From the NCBI RefSeq assembly GCF_003002825.1, contig NZ_PVTE01000042.1:1-33848 (forward strand): a DNA stretch of 33,848 nt, in the 5' to 3' direction. The notes beneath the pieces were generated by a model. That model made no database searches and was not told where the DNA came from. It was given only the letters and a program-made list of their open reading frames with translations. The position numbers were made by a program, and so were the translations under genes. Position 1 is the stretch's first letter, and each line of letters opens with the position of its first letter. Positions 1 to 6,853 of the stretch are shown piece after piece. The stretch comes from Spirosoma oryzae (GTDB taxonomy: Bacteria; Bacteroidota; Bacteroidia; Cytophagales; Spirosomataceae).

Positions 1-76
1 TGGTCTCAGGGTGTTGAGTCAGGCAGTGGAGCGTTTTTATTTCATCAAACTAGGTTATGGACTCAATCCGAATTAA
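1..76 (+). CDS. possible 3' end of an upstream gene (partial)
   Basis: From base 2 a reading frame is open for 24 codons to a TAA at 74-76 and ends in FYFIKLGYGLNPN. The aromatic, strand-like composition reads like a genuine protein C-terminus. Frame 1 is also open, to a TAG at 91-93, and frame 3 closes at once, so the frame choice rests on composition only. No family can be named from so few residues. The C-rich palindromic repeats that follow are typical of an intergenic region after a gene end. Confidence 0.3.
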   Translation, partial: GLRVLSQAVERFYFIKLGYGLNPN

Positions 77-78
77 AA

Positions 79-197
79 CCCCTACAAGATTAGCCCTTTA
101 GGGGGCTGGGGGGTAGACGGTATAGAACTTAACAGCCCTGCCCTAAAGGGAACTTTGCTCGTACTTGAAAAAAGTCCCCTTCAGGGGATTTAGGGGT
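79..197. repeat. intergenic C/G-rich palindromic repeat cluster, copy 1
   Basis: Three short C/G palindromes follow each other here: AGCCC-tttag-GGGCT near 92-106, CCCTaaAGGG near 141-150, and TCCCCTTCAGGGGA near 175-188. The last lies in a 27-bp stretch (171-197) that recurs base for base at 4581-4607. The layout of paired palindromes facing each other across a short spacer is REP/BIME-like. It lies between a presumed gene end and the 3' end of the SirB1-like gene, so it could act as an mRNA 3' hairpin. That role is inference. Confidence 0.7.
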
Positions 198-220
198 TAC
201 CTGATTGATTCATTCTTCCG

Positions 221-1096
221 CTACCGCTGCGTATAGTCTGATAGCGGTAGTCCGTCACCTTCGTCCTGCACCATTTCCAGGATACGCTCGACTTCCTGCA
301 CCCGGTCGACGTCGCCGTTTTTCTCGAAGGCAAGTACCAGATTGCGCAACACGCGCCGGACAATGTCGGCATTCGTGCAGGGTTGGTAAAACGTACTAAG
401 CTGTTTCAGATTCAACTGATCGATGTACTGATCGATGTCTTTCTTGGAGAAAATAAGCCCCCGATTGAACACGTTGATGTAAAACTGAACGCCATTACCG
501 TCTTTGTACGTCAGCACGAACAGGTTCGGCAAGTTGACGCCGTAAATGGGCAGTTTCAGCCGGTTGGCAATCAGCATGTACAGGATACAGAGCGTAATCG
601 GGTTACCCCGACGCGACTCCAGCACCTGATTGATCATCGAATTAGCCGGCGAGTGAAAGTGCTTGTTGTTGGGCGCAAACTTCAGCTTTGTGAAGAACGC
701 GTTGTTCATCGCCCGCACCCGCTCATCGGGGTGCATATCGTCTTTGAAATCGACCCAGACGTCGTAGAACAATTGTTCGACGTCCTGCCGCAGTTTGTCC
801 AGCGACAGGTCGGGGTATTGGTACGTCGCTACGATCCAGAGGCCTTCGAGCAGGTCCATACCGCCCCCGTTTTTCCAGTCGCGCATACGGTCGAGTACCG
901 ACTCGTATTGCAGATTATGGATTAACTCTTCAATGCGCTTTTGCAGCACCGGGTTAAAACTGCCTTCCCACTCGGTTTCCAGCAGCGGAATCATGGAGCC
1001 ACCGATTTGTCGAATCTGCTGCTCTACATGCGCCACCACCTCATGATCTTCATCATCCAGCAGAGAAATAAGGGCTTTCAATTCCTTGTCGTTCAT
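221..1096 (-). CDS. SirB1/transglutaminase-like family protein
   Basis: This is a 291-residue cytoplasmic protein with no signal peptide. The ATG at 1096 (MNDKELKAL) is preferred to an upstream in-frame start at 1132, whose leader MPDRGRTRQQLR looks non-native. The N-terminal third is helical and acidic. The centre carries VLESRRGNPITLC followed by ILYMLIANRLKLPIYGVNLP, which is the diagnostic RxGxPIxL...lPxxF region of the SirB1/transglutaminase-core family. The C-terminal part is helical, ending in a TPR-like segment. Members are widespread and their biochemical role is poorly defined; protease- or transglutaminase-fold activity is assumed only from the fold. It is divergent to galE and is probably a single-gene unit. 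Confidence 0.8.
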   Translation of the reverse strand: MNDKELKALISLLDDEDHEVVAHVEQQIRQIGGSMIPLLETEWEGSFNPVLQKRIEELIHNLQYESVLDRMRDWKNGGGMDLLEGLWIVATYQYPDLSLDKLRQDVEQLFYDVWVDFKDDMHPDERVRAMNNAFFTKLKFAPNNKHFHSPANSMINQVLESRRGNPITLCILYMLIANRLKLPIYGVNLPNLFVLTYKDGNGVQFYINVFNRGLIFSKKDIDQYIDQLNLKQLSTFYQPCTNADIVRRVLRNLVLAFEKNGDVDRVQEVERILEMVQDEGDGLPLSDYTQR

Positions 1097-1161
1097 TCGT
1101 AGTTGTTGTCGCGTTCGGCCCCGGTCAGGCAAAACTCTTTTCGTAAACCTGTTGAATATAC

Positions 1162-1169
1162 TACTTTTG
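1162..1169 (+). promoter_or_regulatory. candidate Bacteroidetes -7 box for galE operon
   Basis: TACTTTTG matches the TAnnTTTG consensus exactly. It would give a leader of about 50 nt before the galE start at 1225. The -33 region (TTTTCG near 1138) is only a weak match to TTTG, so the call rests on the -7 box and its position in the divergent gap. Confidence 0.45.
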
Positions 1170-1224
1170 TCGAGTTAAACGGACTCGTTTTACCAAAATA
1201 ACGACAAATAATCTGTAAGAACGA

Positions 1225-2274
1225 TTGACTTCTTCAGCACATTCTCCGAAGATTCTGGTAACGGGCGGGGCCGGTTTTATTGGCTCTCATACCGTTGTCT
1301 CACTGGTCGAAGCTGGTTTTGAGCCAGTCATTGTCGACGATCTCTCCAACTCGTTGTCTTCAGCACTGGATGGCCTGCGCGCTATTCTCGGCCGCGATGT
1401 AGCTTTCTACCAGGCCGACTGCAACGACCGGGAGGCCATGAAAGCCATTTTTGAGCAGGAGCAGCTCACCGGCGTCATTCACTTTGCCGCGTACAAGGCT
1501 GTGGGTGAGTCAGTTGCCGAACCGTTGAAGTACTACAACAACAACCTTGGTTCGCTACTGCTGCTACTCGACCTGATGAAGGAATACAAGGTCCGTACGC
1601 TCGTTTTTTCGTCGTCGTGTACGGTATACGGTCAGCCCGAACACCTGCCCGTTACGGAGGAAACGCCCCGGCTTCCGGCGCAGTCGCCCTATGGCAACAC
1701 AAAGGCTATCGGCGAAGACATCATCCGCGACGCCGTCCGGGCCCAGTGGCCTGTCAAAGCCTTGGCCCTGCGCTACTTCAACCCGATCGGTGCCCACCCA
1801 TCCGCCGAAATTGGTGAACTCCCGCTGGGCGTACCGGCCAATCTGGTTCCGTTTATCACGCAGACGGCCGCCGGCATGCGCCCCAGCCTGACGGTGTACG
1901 GCGACGATTACAACACACCCGACGGCACCTGTGTCCGCGACTATATCCACGTCATGGATCTGGCCGACGCGCACGTGCAGGCGCTGCGTCAGTTGAACGA
2001 GACTAATGCCGATGCCTGCTACGATGTCATCAATATCGGTACCGGCCGGGGCGAAACGGTTTTGAACGTCATCAAAACGTTCGAGGAAGCCACCGGCGTG
2101 TCGGTCAATTACACCATCGGGCCACGCCGGCCGGGCGACGTTGAGCAGGTGTACGCCGACGTGTCAAAGTCGGCCCGCGTGCTTAACTGGAAGACCACTC
2201 ATTCGCTTGCCGAAGCCCTGCGCGATGCCTGGCGCTGGCAGCAGAAGATTGGTGCTAAAGTTGCATCAGAATAG
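1225..2274 (+). CDS. galE: UDP-glucose 4-epimerase
   Basis: GalE interconverts UDP-glucose and UDP-galactose in the cytoplasm using tightly bound NAD, feeding galactose into surface polysaccharides. The 349-residue length is typical. The dinucleotide motif TGGAGFIG lies at residues 13-20, the SSSCTVYG active-site serine/threonine region at 129-136, and the catalytic YGNTK (Y156, K160) follows. ALRYFNPIGAHPS and the C-terminal RRPGDVEQVYAD are GalE signatures. The start is a TTG at 1225; no ATG fits the N-terminus of the fold. A 52-bp gap leads to rfbB on the same strand, so the two are probably cotranscribed. Confidence 0.95.
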   Translation: MTSSAHSPKILVTGGAGFIGSHTVVSLVEAGFEPVIVDDLSNSLSSALDGLRAILGRDVAFYQADCNDREAMKAIFEQEQLTGVIHFAAYKAVGESVAEPLKYYNNNLGSLLLLLDLMKEYKVRTLVFSSSCTVYGQPEHLPVTEETPRLPAQSPYGNTKAIGEDIIRDAVRAQWPVKALALRYFNPIGAHPSAEIGELPLGVPANLVPFITQTAAGMRPSLTVYGDDYNTPDGTCVRDYIHVMDLADAHVQALRQLNETNADACYDVINIGTGRGETVLNVIKTFEEATGVSVNYTIGPRRPGDVEQVYADVSKSARVLNWKTTHSLAEALRDAWRWQQKIGAKVASE

Positions 2275-2326
2275 GCTATAACGGACTGGCAACGAGAACA
2301 CGCCACCACCATATACGCAGCAAACC

Positions 2327-3400
2327 ATGAAACTACTGATTACCGGCGGAGCCGGCTTTATCGGATCGCATGTCGTCCGGCTCTTCGTCACTAAATATCC
2401 TGAGTACCAGATCTACAACCTCGATAAGCTGACCTACGCCGGAAACCTGGCCAACCTGTCGGACATCGAGAACGCGCCGAACTACACGTTCATCAAAGGC
2501 GACATCACCGACGCGAAGTTTCTGGAGGATATGTTCGCCGAGATTCCGTTCGATGGTGTCATCCACCTGGCTGCCGAATCACACGTCGACCGGTCGATTA
2601 CCGACCCAATGTCATTCGTAATGACCAATGTTGTCGGTACGGTCAATTTGCTCAACGCGGCTAAAAACAGCTGGCAGGCTAATGGGGCCGGGGGCACGTC
2701 TGCCTTCGACGGTAAGCGGTTCTACCACGTCTCGACCGACGAAGTATACGGATCGCTGCATAACCCCGACGAGTTTTTCCTCGAAACGACGCCCTACGAC
2801 CCGCAGTCGCCTTACTCGGCGTCGAAAGCTGCGTCGGACCATTTCGTACGGGCCTATGGCAACACATACAAAATGCCGGTCGTACTGTCGAACTGCTCGA
2901 ATAACTACGGCCCGAATCACTTCCCCGAGAAGCTGATTCCGCTGATGATTCACAACATTCAGACAAACAAGCCTTTGCCCGTTTACGGCAAGGGAGAAAA
3001 CGTCCGCGACTGGCTGTTCGTTGTCGATCACGCGCGGGCTATTGATACCGTGTTCCACAAAGGCGTGCTGGGCGAAACGTACAACATCGGCGGCTTCAAC
3101 GAGTGGAAAAACATCGACATCGTGCATCTGCTCTGCGCCACGATGGACCGCAAACTCGGCCGTCCGGAAGGCACGTCGGCGAAATTGATCACGTACGTCA
3201 CCGACCGGGCCGGGCATGACCTGCGCTACGCCATCGACGCCAACAAAATCATGAACGAGCTGGGCTGGCAGCCGTCGCTTCAGTTTGAGGAAGGTCTCGA
3301 AAAAACCGTCGACTGGTTCCTCGCCAATCAGGAGTGGCTCGACAACGTTACCTCGGGTGCCTATCAGACGTATTACCAGGGCATGTACGCCAATCGATAA
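2327..3400 (+). CDS. rfbB: dTDP-glucose 4,6-dehydratase
   Basis: This enzyme converts dTDP-glucose to dTDP-4-keto-6-deoxyglucose, the second step of dTDP-rhamnose and related 6-deoxysugar pathways. Visible motifs are ITGGAGFIGSH (residues 5-15), the STDEVYG segment with the T137-D138-E139 catalytic triad characteristic of this dehydratase, YSASK (Y163, K167), and NNYGPNHFPEKLIP. The length of 357 residues is normal. It lies between galE and rfbA on the same strand. RfbC and RfbD, which would complete dTDP-rhamnose synthesis, are not in the window, so the final sugar cannot be fixed from here. This enzyme is also called RmlB. Confidence 0.95.
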   Translation: MKLLITGGAGFIGSHVVRLFVTKYPEYQIYNLDKLTYAGNLANLSDIENAPNYTFIKGDITDAKFLEDMFAEIPFDGVIHLAAESHVDRSITDPMSFVMTNVVGTVNLLNAAKNSWQANGAGGTSAFDGKRFYHVSTDEVYGSLHNPDEFFLETTPYDPQSPYSASKAASDHFVRAYGNTYKMPVVLSNCSNNYGPNHFPEKLIPLMIHNIQTNKPLPVYGKGENVRDWLFVVDHARAIDTVFHKGVLGETYNIGGFNEWKNIDIVHLLCATMDRKLGRPEGTSAKLITYVTDRAGHDLRYAIDANKIMNELGWQPSLQFEEGLEKTVDWFLANQEWLDNVTSGAYQTYYQGMYANR

Positions 3401-3405
3401 ATGTT

Positions 3406-3488
3406 GAATGATAGAGTAATTGAATGATAGAATGCAAGATGCTTGCACTAACCATTCAATCATTCTTCAATTCATCCATTCACTCATT
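3406..3488. repeat. 8-mer-based hairpin between rfbB and rfbA
   Basis: The left arm repeats GAATGATA-type units (3406-3434). The centre is a short perfect stem TGCAAG-ATG-CTTGCA (3433-3447). The right arm contains the complementary CATTC/AATCATTC units (3453-3488). The arms pair imperfectly because of small indels. It fills almost the whole 94-bp gap inside the operon and ends just before the rfbA start, so it could modulate rfbA expression or mRNA processing. It has the same architecture as, but a different sequence from, the hairpin at 15930-16001. Confidence 0.65.
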
Positions 3489-3494
3489 GAAACT

Positions 3495-4355
3495 ATGAAA
3501 GGAATTATCCTGGCCGGGGGCTCCGGTACACGGCTGCACCCACTTACGCTGGCGGTCAGCAAGCAGTTGATGCCGGTTTATGACAAGCCGATGATTTATT
3601 ACCCCCTCTCGATTTTGATGCTGGCGGGTATTCGGGAAGTGCTCATTATCTCAACCCCACACGATCTGCCCCATTTCGAAAAACTGCTGGGCGACGGATC
3701 GCGGCTGGGCTGCTCGTTTAGCTACGCCGTTCAGCCAAGCCCCGACGGACTGGCGCAGGCGTTTATCATCGGCGAAGAGTTTATCGGCGACGATAAGGTA
3801 GCACTGGTGCTGGGCGACAATATCTTCTACGGCTCGGGTCTGTCGAAACTGTTGCAGGCTAACAACGATCCGGATGGGGGTGTCGTTTACGCCTATCAGG
3901 TACACGACCCCGAGCGGTACGGTGTCGTTGAGTTTGACGATCAGTTCAACGTCCTGTCGATCGAAGAAAAGCCGGAACAGCCCAAATCGAACTATGCCGT
4001 GCCGGGTCTGTACTTCTACGACAACGATGTAGTCAAGATTGCCAAAAATATCAAGCCGTCGCCCCGTGGCGAACTGGAAATCACCGACGTCAACCGGGTG
4101 TATCTGGAGCAGGGTAAGCTGAAAGTCGGCGTGCTGGACCGGGGAACCGCCTGGCTCGACACGGGCACGTTCGAGTCGCTGATGCAGGCCGGGCAGTTTG
4201 TCCACGTGATCGAAGAGCGGCAGGGTCTCAAAATCGGCTGTCCGGAGGAGATCGCCTATCGCATGAAATTCATCGACGCTGCGCAACTGGAAACGATTGC
4301 CAAGCCGCTGGTGAAAAGCGGTTATGGTCAGTACCTGCTTAACATTCTGAAGTAA
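3495..4355 (+). CDS. rfbA: glucose-1-phosphate thymidylyltransferase
   Basis: RfbA (RmlA) joins glucose-1-phosphate and dTTP to make dTDP-glucose, the substrate of the upstream RfbB. The ATG at 3495 gives MKGIILAGGSGTRLHPLT, the canonical nucleotidyltransferase N-terminus with the GGSGTRL phosphate loop; an earlier in-frame ATG at 3420 would add 25 residues encoded by the hairpin repeat and is rejected. KQLMPVYDKPMIYYP, GDNIFYG and the C-terminal GYGQYLLNIL are further family signatures. The length of 286 residues is usual. It is the last gene of the galE-rfbB-rfbA unit and is followed directly by a terminator. Confidence 0.95.
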   Translation: MKGIILAGGSGTRLHPLTLAVSKQLMPVYDKPMIYYPLSILMLAGIREVLIISTPHDLPHFEKLLGDGSRLGCSFSYAVQPSPDGLAQAFIIGEEFIGDDKVALVLGDNIFYGSGLSKLLQANNDPDGGVVYAYQVHDPERYGVVEFDDQFNVLSIEEKPEQPKSNYAVPGLYFYDNDVVKIAKNIKPSPRGELEITDVNRVYLEQGKLKVGVLDRGTAWLDTGTFESLMQAGQFVHVIEERQGLKIGCPEEIAYRMKFIDAAQLETIAKPLVKSGYGQYLLNILK

Positions 4356-4381
4356 GGTTTTACGTGTTGCTATACATAGAA

Positions 4382-4410
4382 GCGCCGGGGTAATCACCTC
4401 GGCGTTTTTT
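4382..4410 (+). terminator. rho-independent terminator after rfbA
   Basis: The stem CGCCGGGGT / ACCTCGGCG has a loop of about four bases and one G-U pair, and it is followed by six T residues (4405-4410). It starts 27 bases after the rfbA stop codon. Confidence 0.8.
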
Positions 4411-4539
4411 GTTATTTATGAAAAACGCTAAAGCTTTATCCCACGGCAACGACCGACCGTCCCAGCCCTCCGCCCCGTCAGACCGCCTGTTGCAGGATAT
4501 TACGTAGGTGAGCCATAGTACTGATTGTGGGCCTTCTCT

Positions 4540-4607
4540 ACCCCTAAATCCCCTGAAGGGGAATTTGTCTACGTGTGAGCAAAGTCCCCTTCAGGGGATT
4601 TAGGGGT
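4540..4607. repeat. intergenic C/G-rich palindromic repeat, copy 2
   Basis: Two 29-bp arms (4540-4568 and 4579-4607) are inverted copies with only two mismatches, separated by ten bases. Each arm contains its own small palindrome, TCCCCTGAAGGGGA or its complement, so the DNA can fold either as one long hairpin or as two short ones. The right arm bases 4581-4607 are identical to 171-197. This is a REP/BIME-like dispersed element. Confidence 0.8.
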
Positions 4608-4727
4608 CAAAGAGCCTGCTTATAAAACCAGATAACCGACGACGACGACAAAAACTCCACAACAATGGTCGGCAGTTGCCGTAGGGTTCCTTGCAATAAT
4701 TACAACACCACCATTCCGCCCTGTAAG

Positions 4728-4871
4728 CTAGTTGCTGTAATGCACTAAGTCCCGTTCCAGTCTACGCAGTATATCGGGGTTAGTCCGCACTTTGCTAGGT
4801 AGTTCTACGTGATTAGGGGGTTCTGCGGCTGGAGTTGATTGAGAAGCGAGCGGTTCTTTAATAGATTTCGC
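4728..4871 (-). pseudogene. possible gene remnant (open frame without a start)
   Basis: The minus strand is open for 47 codons between stops. It reads as a proline-rich linker (STPAAEPPNHVELP) followed by a helical, protein-like end, NPDILRRLERDLVHYSN. There is no ATG, GTG or TTG suited to start it. It looks like the 3' fragment of a lost gene, but a chance open frame cannot be excluded, and no family is recognised. Confidence 0.25.
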
Positions 4872-4898
4872 TCAGTGTTAATTAACTCCACTTACACC

Positions 4899-5288
4899 AT
4901 GTTCCCATTTACTAAAGACGCAGGCCGTTTCCTTGACGAGCAAGAAAGCAATGACATGACAGGTACTTATCTCAAACGCAAACACGAGATGGGCATTAGC
5001 GACGACGTATGTGTTCGCTCCGAGTTTTTCGGTCTTGATCAGGTCATGCAATTGCTTAACAAGCCCGGTTGCGTAGGTTTGCGTATTCATCAGGCAAAGC
5101 GCCGGGAAGACGACAACGGTACCCCTGACGAATCAGGTTCGCTGAAGCCCCGCGTGCTGTTGACAGCCGTTGATGAGAACGGGCACGACATAACTGGTCG
5201 CACAGCACAAATAGGCCTCAAGGACGATCCTGATGATAACTCAACGCTTGGTACCGGATACACTTGCCCGCAGCATTGTCCTAAGTAA
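4899..5288 (+). CDS. hypothetical small protein with C-terminal CPQHC motif
   Basis: This 129-residue soluble protein is not recognised as a named family. The ATG at 4899 (MFPFTKDAG) is chosen over one at 4839, whose extra 20 residues look like leader read-through. The N-terminal half is charged and helical (FLDEQESND, YLKRKHEMGI). A VGLRIHQAKR segment leads to a strand-rich part with VLLTAVDENGHDITG, and the protein ends GTGYTCPQHCPK. A pair of cysteines spaced by three residues next to prolines at the extreme C-terminus suggests a metal site or a thiol switch; that is inference. It has no signal peptide. Only 20 bp separate it from the first of two membrane proteins, so it is probably cotranscribed and may be their soluble partner. 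Confidence 0.7.
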   Translation: MFPFTKDAGRFLDEQESNDMTGTYLKRKHEMGISDDVCVRSEFFGLDQVMQLLNKPGCVGLRIHQAKRREDDNGTPDESGSLKPRVLLTAVDENGHDITGRTAQIGLKDDPDDNSTLGTGYTCPQHCPK

Positions 5289-5308
5289 TTATCGACCAAT
5301 ATCTAATA

Positions 5309-5983
5309 ATGCTGGGTAGACTACTACATTATTTCGCTACATATCCGCTTGATTTCGCGGCTCACGTAAGTAGTAGTCTCCCAGTTATAGCTGGTTTGAT
5401 AAAGATTAAATATTTAGGTAGACAAGCTAAACTTATTCTATTATTATTTTTCTGGTTTTTCTCAAAGGAGACGTACTCGCTTTACTTGGCATTTACAGCA
5501 CCCAATAACCTCTTTTTACAAAACATAGGCTCTATTTCCGAAACAGTATTCTGTGGCCTTATCTTCTACTATGCTATTGATAAATCATCCGAACGAAAAA
5601 TTGTAAGTATAGGAGGTATTTTCTGCACGCTACTATTAATCTATTTCTATAAAAGTGAGTCAGTTTCTGATATCAGTCTTTCTATTTTCAGAGTTTACGC
5701 TATCATACTTACATTATTATATTTCAACCGATTACTGACGGATATGCACGCCGTCAGTATTATGCATCATACATTATTCTGGTTTTCGTCAAGCCTACTG
5801 CTTTATTCAGCAGGTACGTTCTTCATTGTTTTATTTAGCGAGTACTGGTATCAAGGAATGGACAAAGTACCGGCTGCTGTTTTTGATCAATACTGGAACG
5901 CCAGCCAAATACTATTCATCATTTTCGCTGTTCTGTCCGCCGTCGGCCTTTGGATGAGCAAACATGACCGACGGACCGTCTAA
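5309..5983 (+). CDS. hypothetical seven-helix membrane protein (paralog A)
   Basis: This is a 224-residue protein of unknown family with about seven hydrophobic segments, near residues 17-35, 41-62, 70-90, 97-114, 124-143, 155-177 and 199-217. It has almost no soluble domain. It shares motifs with the next gene: NNLF followed by SIxExVF in helix 3 (E79 here, inside the membrane), FWxxSxxLLYxxGTFFI in helix 6, and YW about ten residues before the last helix. The conserved intramembrane glutamate and the GTFF turn point to a ligand-binding or signalling core rather than a simple anchor. It is more AT-rich than the flanking genes. The position between a small soluble protein and a two-component system suggests a sensor role, which is inference. 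Confidence 0.75.
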   Translation: MLGRLLHYFATYPLDFAAHVSSSLPVIAGLIKIKYLGRQAKLILLLFFWFFSKETYSLYLAFTAPNNLFLQNIGSISETVFCGLIFYYAIDKSSERKIVSIGGIFCTLLLIYFYKSESVSDISLSIFRVYAIILTLLYFNRLLTDMHAVSIMHHTLFWFSSSLLLYSAGTFFIVLFSEYWYQGMDKVPAAVFDQYWNASQILFIIFAVLSAVGLWMSKHDRRTV

Positions 5984-6081
5984 GCAGCATACTCCGGTTA
6001 ACCAGTATATTGCTACCGACGATAAGGCAACTTGGATAGTGACAGATCGCGGGCTTAGTACTATGGCAAGTACGCTTTATA

Positions 6082-6753
6082 ATGCATCAATTTTTTACGC
6101 CTTATCAGGAATATCCAGTTGCATTCGTTGCCGAGCTGATAACGTTACTGCCTGTGGTTCTAGGATCATTTTATTTTCGTTCCCTGAATCACGACATTAG
6201 ATTCTTAGTGGTCTTATTTTTCCTGTTTTTTATTCGCGACATATCTTCAAATTTCCTTGCCTATTTCCAGATAAATAACCTATTTATCTACAATCTTTTC
6301 TCTATACTGGAACTAGTGTTTCTATCGCTGATATTCTGTTACGACGACACTATAAAAGTTGAAAATTATCGTAGAGTGATTAGGTGGCTTGGGATTGCTT
6401 GCATACTAGCTAGTGTATTTTTGTACACGCGTAGCGATTTTTCAACTGGTGACTTCGTTATCGTAAGACTATATGGGATTTTTCTGACTATTTTTTTCTT
6501 TGAGCGGGCTCTCTCAGACGTTGCCGTGAAAAACATAGTGAAGTACCCCATGTTCTGGGTAGCTAGCGGCTTCCTATTGTACTTCTGCGGCACATTCTTT
6601 ATCTTCCTTCTCAGTAGCGAAGTGTTATCCAGTCATGCAGAAAAAGATACCTTCACGCTGTACTGGGACACTAATCTTATATTCTACATAATCTTCTGCC
6701 TGTTGTCGTCGGTCGGCATATACGTGAATCGGTACGCCAACAACATATCCTAG
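6082..6753 (+). CDS. hypothetical seven-helix membrane protein (paralog B)
   Basis: This 223-residue protein is a clear paralog of the gene before it, with the same length, helix spacing and motifs: NNLFIYN, SILELVF with an intramembrane glutamate, FWVASGFLLYFCGTFFI, and LYWDTN before the last helix. Overall identity is low to moderate, so the duplication is old. The two genes are separated by 98 bp, and a further 100 bp leads to a histidine kinase gene on the same strand. No enzymatic motif is visible. Low GC content fits both a phenylalanine/isoleucine-rich membrane protein and horizontal acquisition, and these cannot be separated here. Confidence 0.75.
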   Translation: MHQFFTPYQEYPVAFVAELITLLPVVLGSFYFRSLNHDIRFLVVLFFLFFIRDISSNFLAYFQINNLFIYNLFSILELVFLSLIFCYDDTIKVENYRRVIRWLGIACILASVFLYTRSDFSTGDFVIVRLYGIFLTIFFFERALSDVAVKNIVKYPMFWVASGFLLYFCGTFFIFLLSSEVLSSHAEKDTFTLYWDTNLIFYIIFCLLSSVGIYVNRYANNIS

Positions 6754-6801
6754 TCCGTGCGACCCGACCAACGTAACCTGTTCTTTTTTAGCGCAAACTA
6801 A

Positions 6802-6832
6802 TTGACTTTCGGTAGTTCGTAGCCCATTTTTG
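6802..6832 (+). promoter_or_regulatory. candidate promoter for the histidine kinase
   Basis: TTG at 6802-6804 is followed after 20 bases by CATTTTTG (6825-6832), one mismatch from TAnnTTTG. Transcription would begin near 6839. That supports the ATG at 6854 as the kinase start and excludes the in-frame TTG at 6830. Confidence 0.35.
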
Positions 6833-6853
6833 TTGTTCTTATTCGCTACTATA

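Larger units (their letters stand above)
4411..4898. other. gene-poor intergenic stretch
   Basis: This 488-bp stretch holds no convincing complete gene. It contains the second palindromic repeat copy (4540-4607) and a start-less minus-strand reading frame (4728-4871). A 29-codon plus-strand ORF (4418-4507) starts right after the terminator T-tract and has no family look. No clear TAnnTTTG box for the downstream small gene was found. Confidence 0.5.

Noticed and set aside
2612..3463. 283-codon minus-strand ORF opposite rfbB
   Set aside because: It is an antisense frame over a fully conserved dehydratase gene, with Arg/Val-rich text typical of shadow frames in GC-rich DNA.
4418..4507. 29-codon plus-strand ORF with ATG right after the rfbA terminator
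   Set aside because: It begins within eight bases of the terminator T-tract, lacks a promoter, and its Ser/Pro-rich text has no protein-family look.
5964..6200. ORF overlapping the junction of the two 7TM genes
   Set aside because: It runs out of frame into paralog B and loses any protein-like pattern there; the 7TM frames have clear paralog support.
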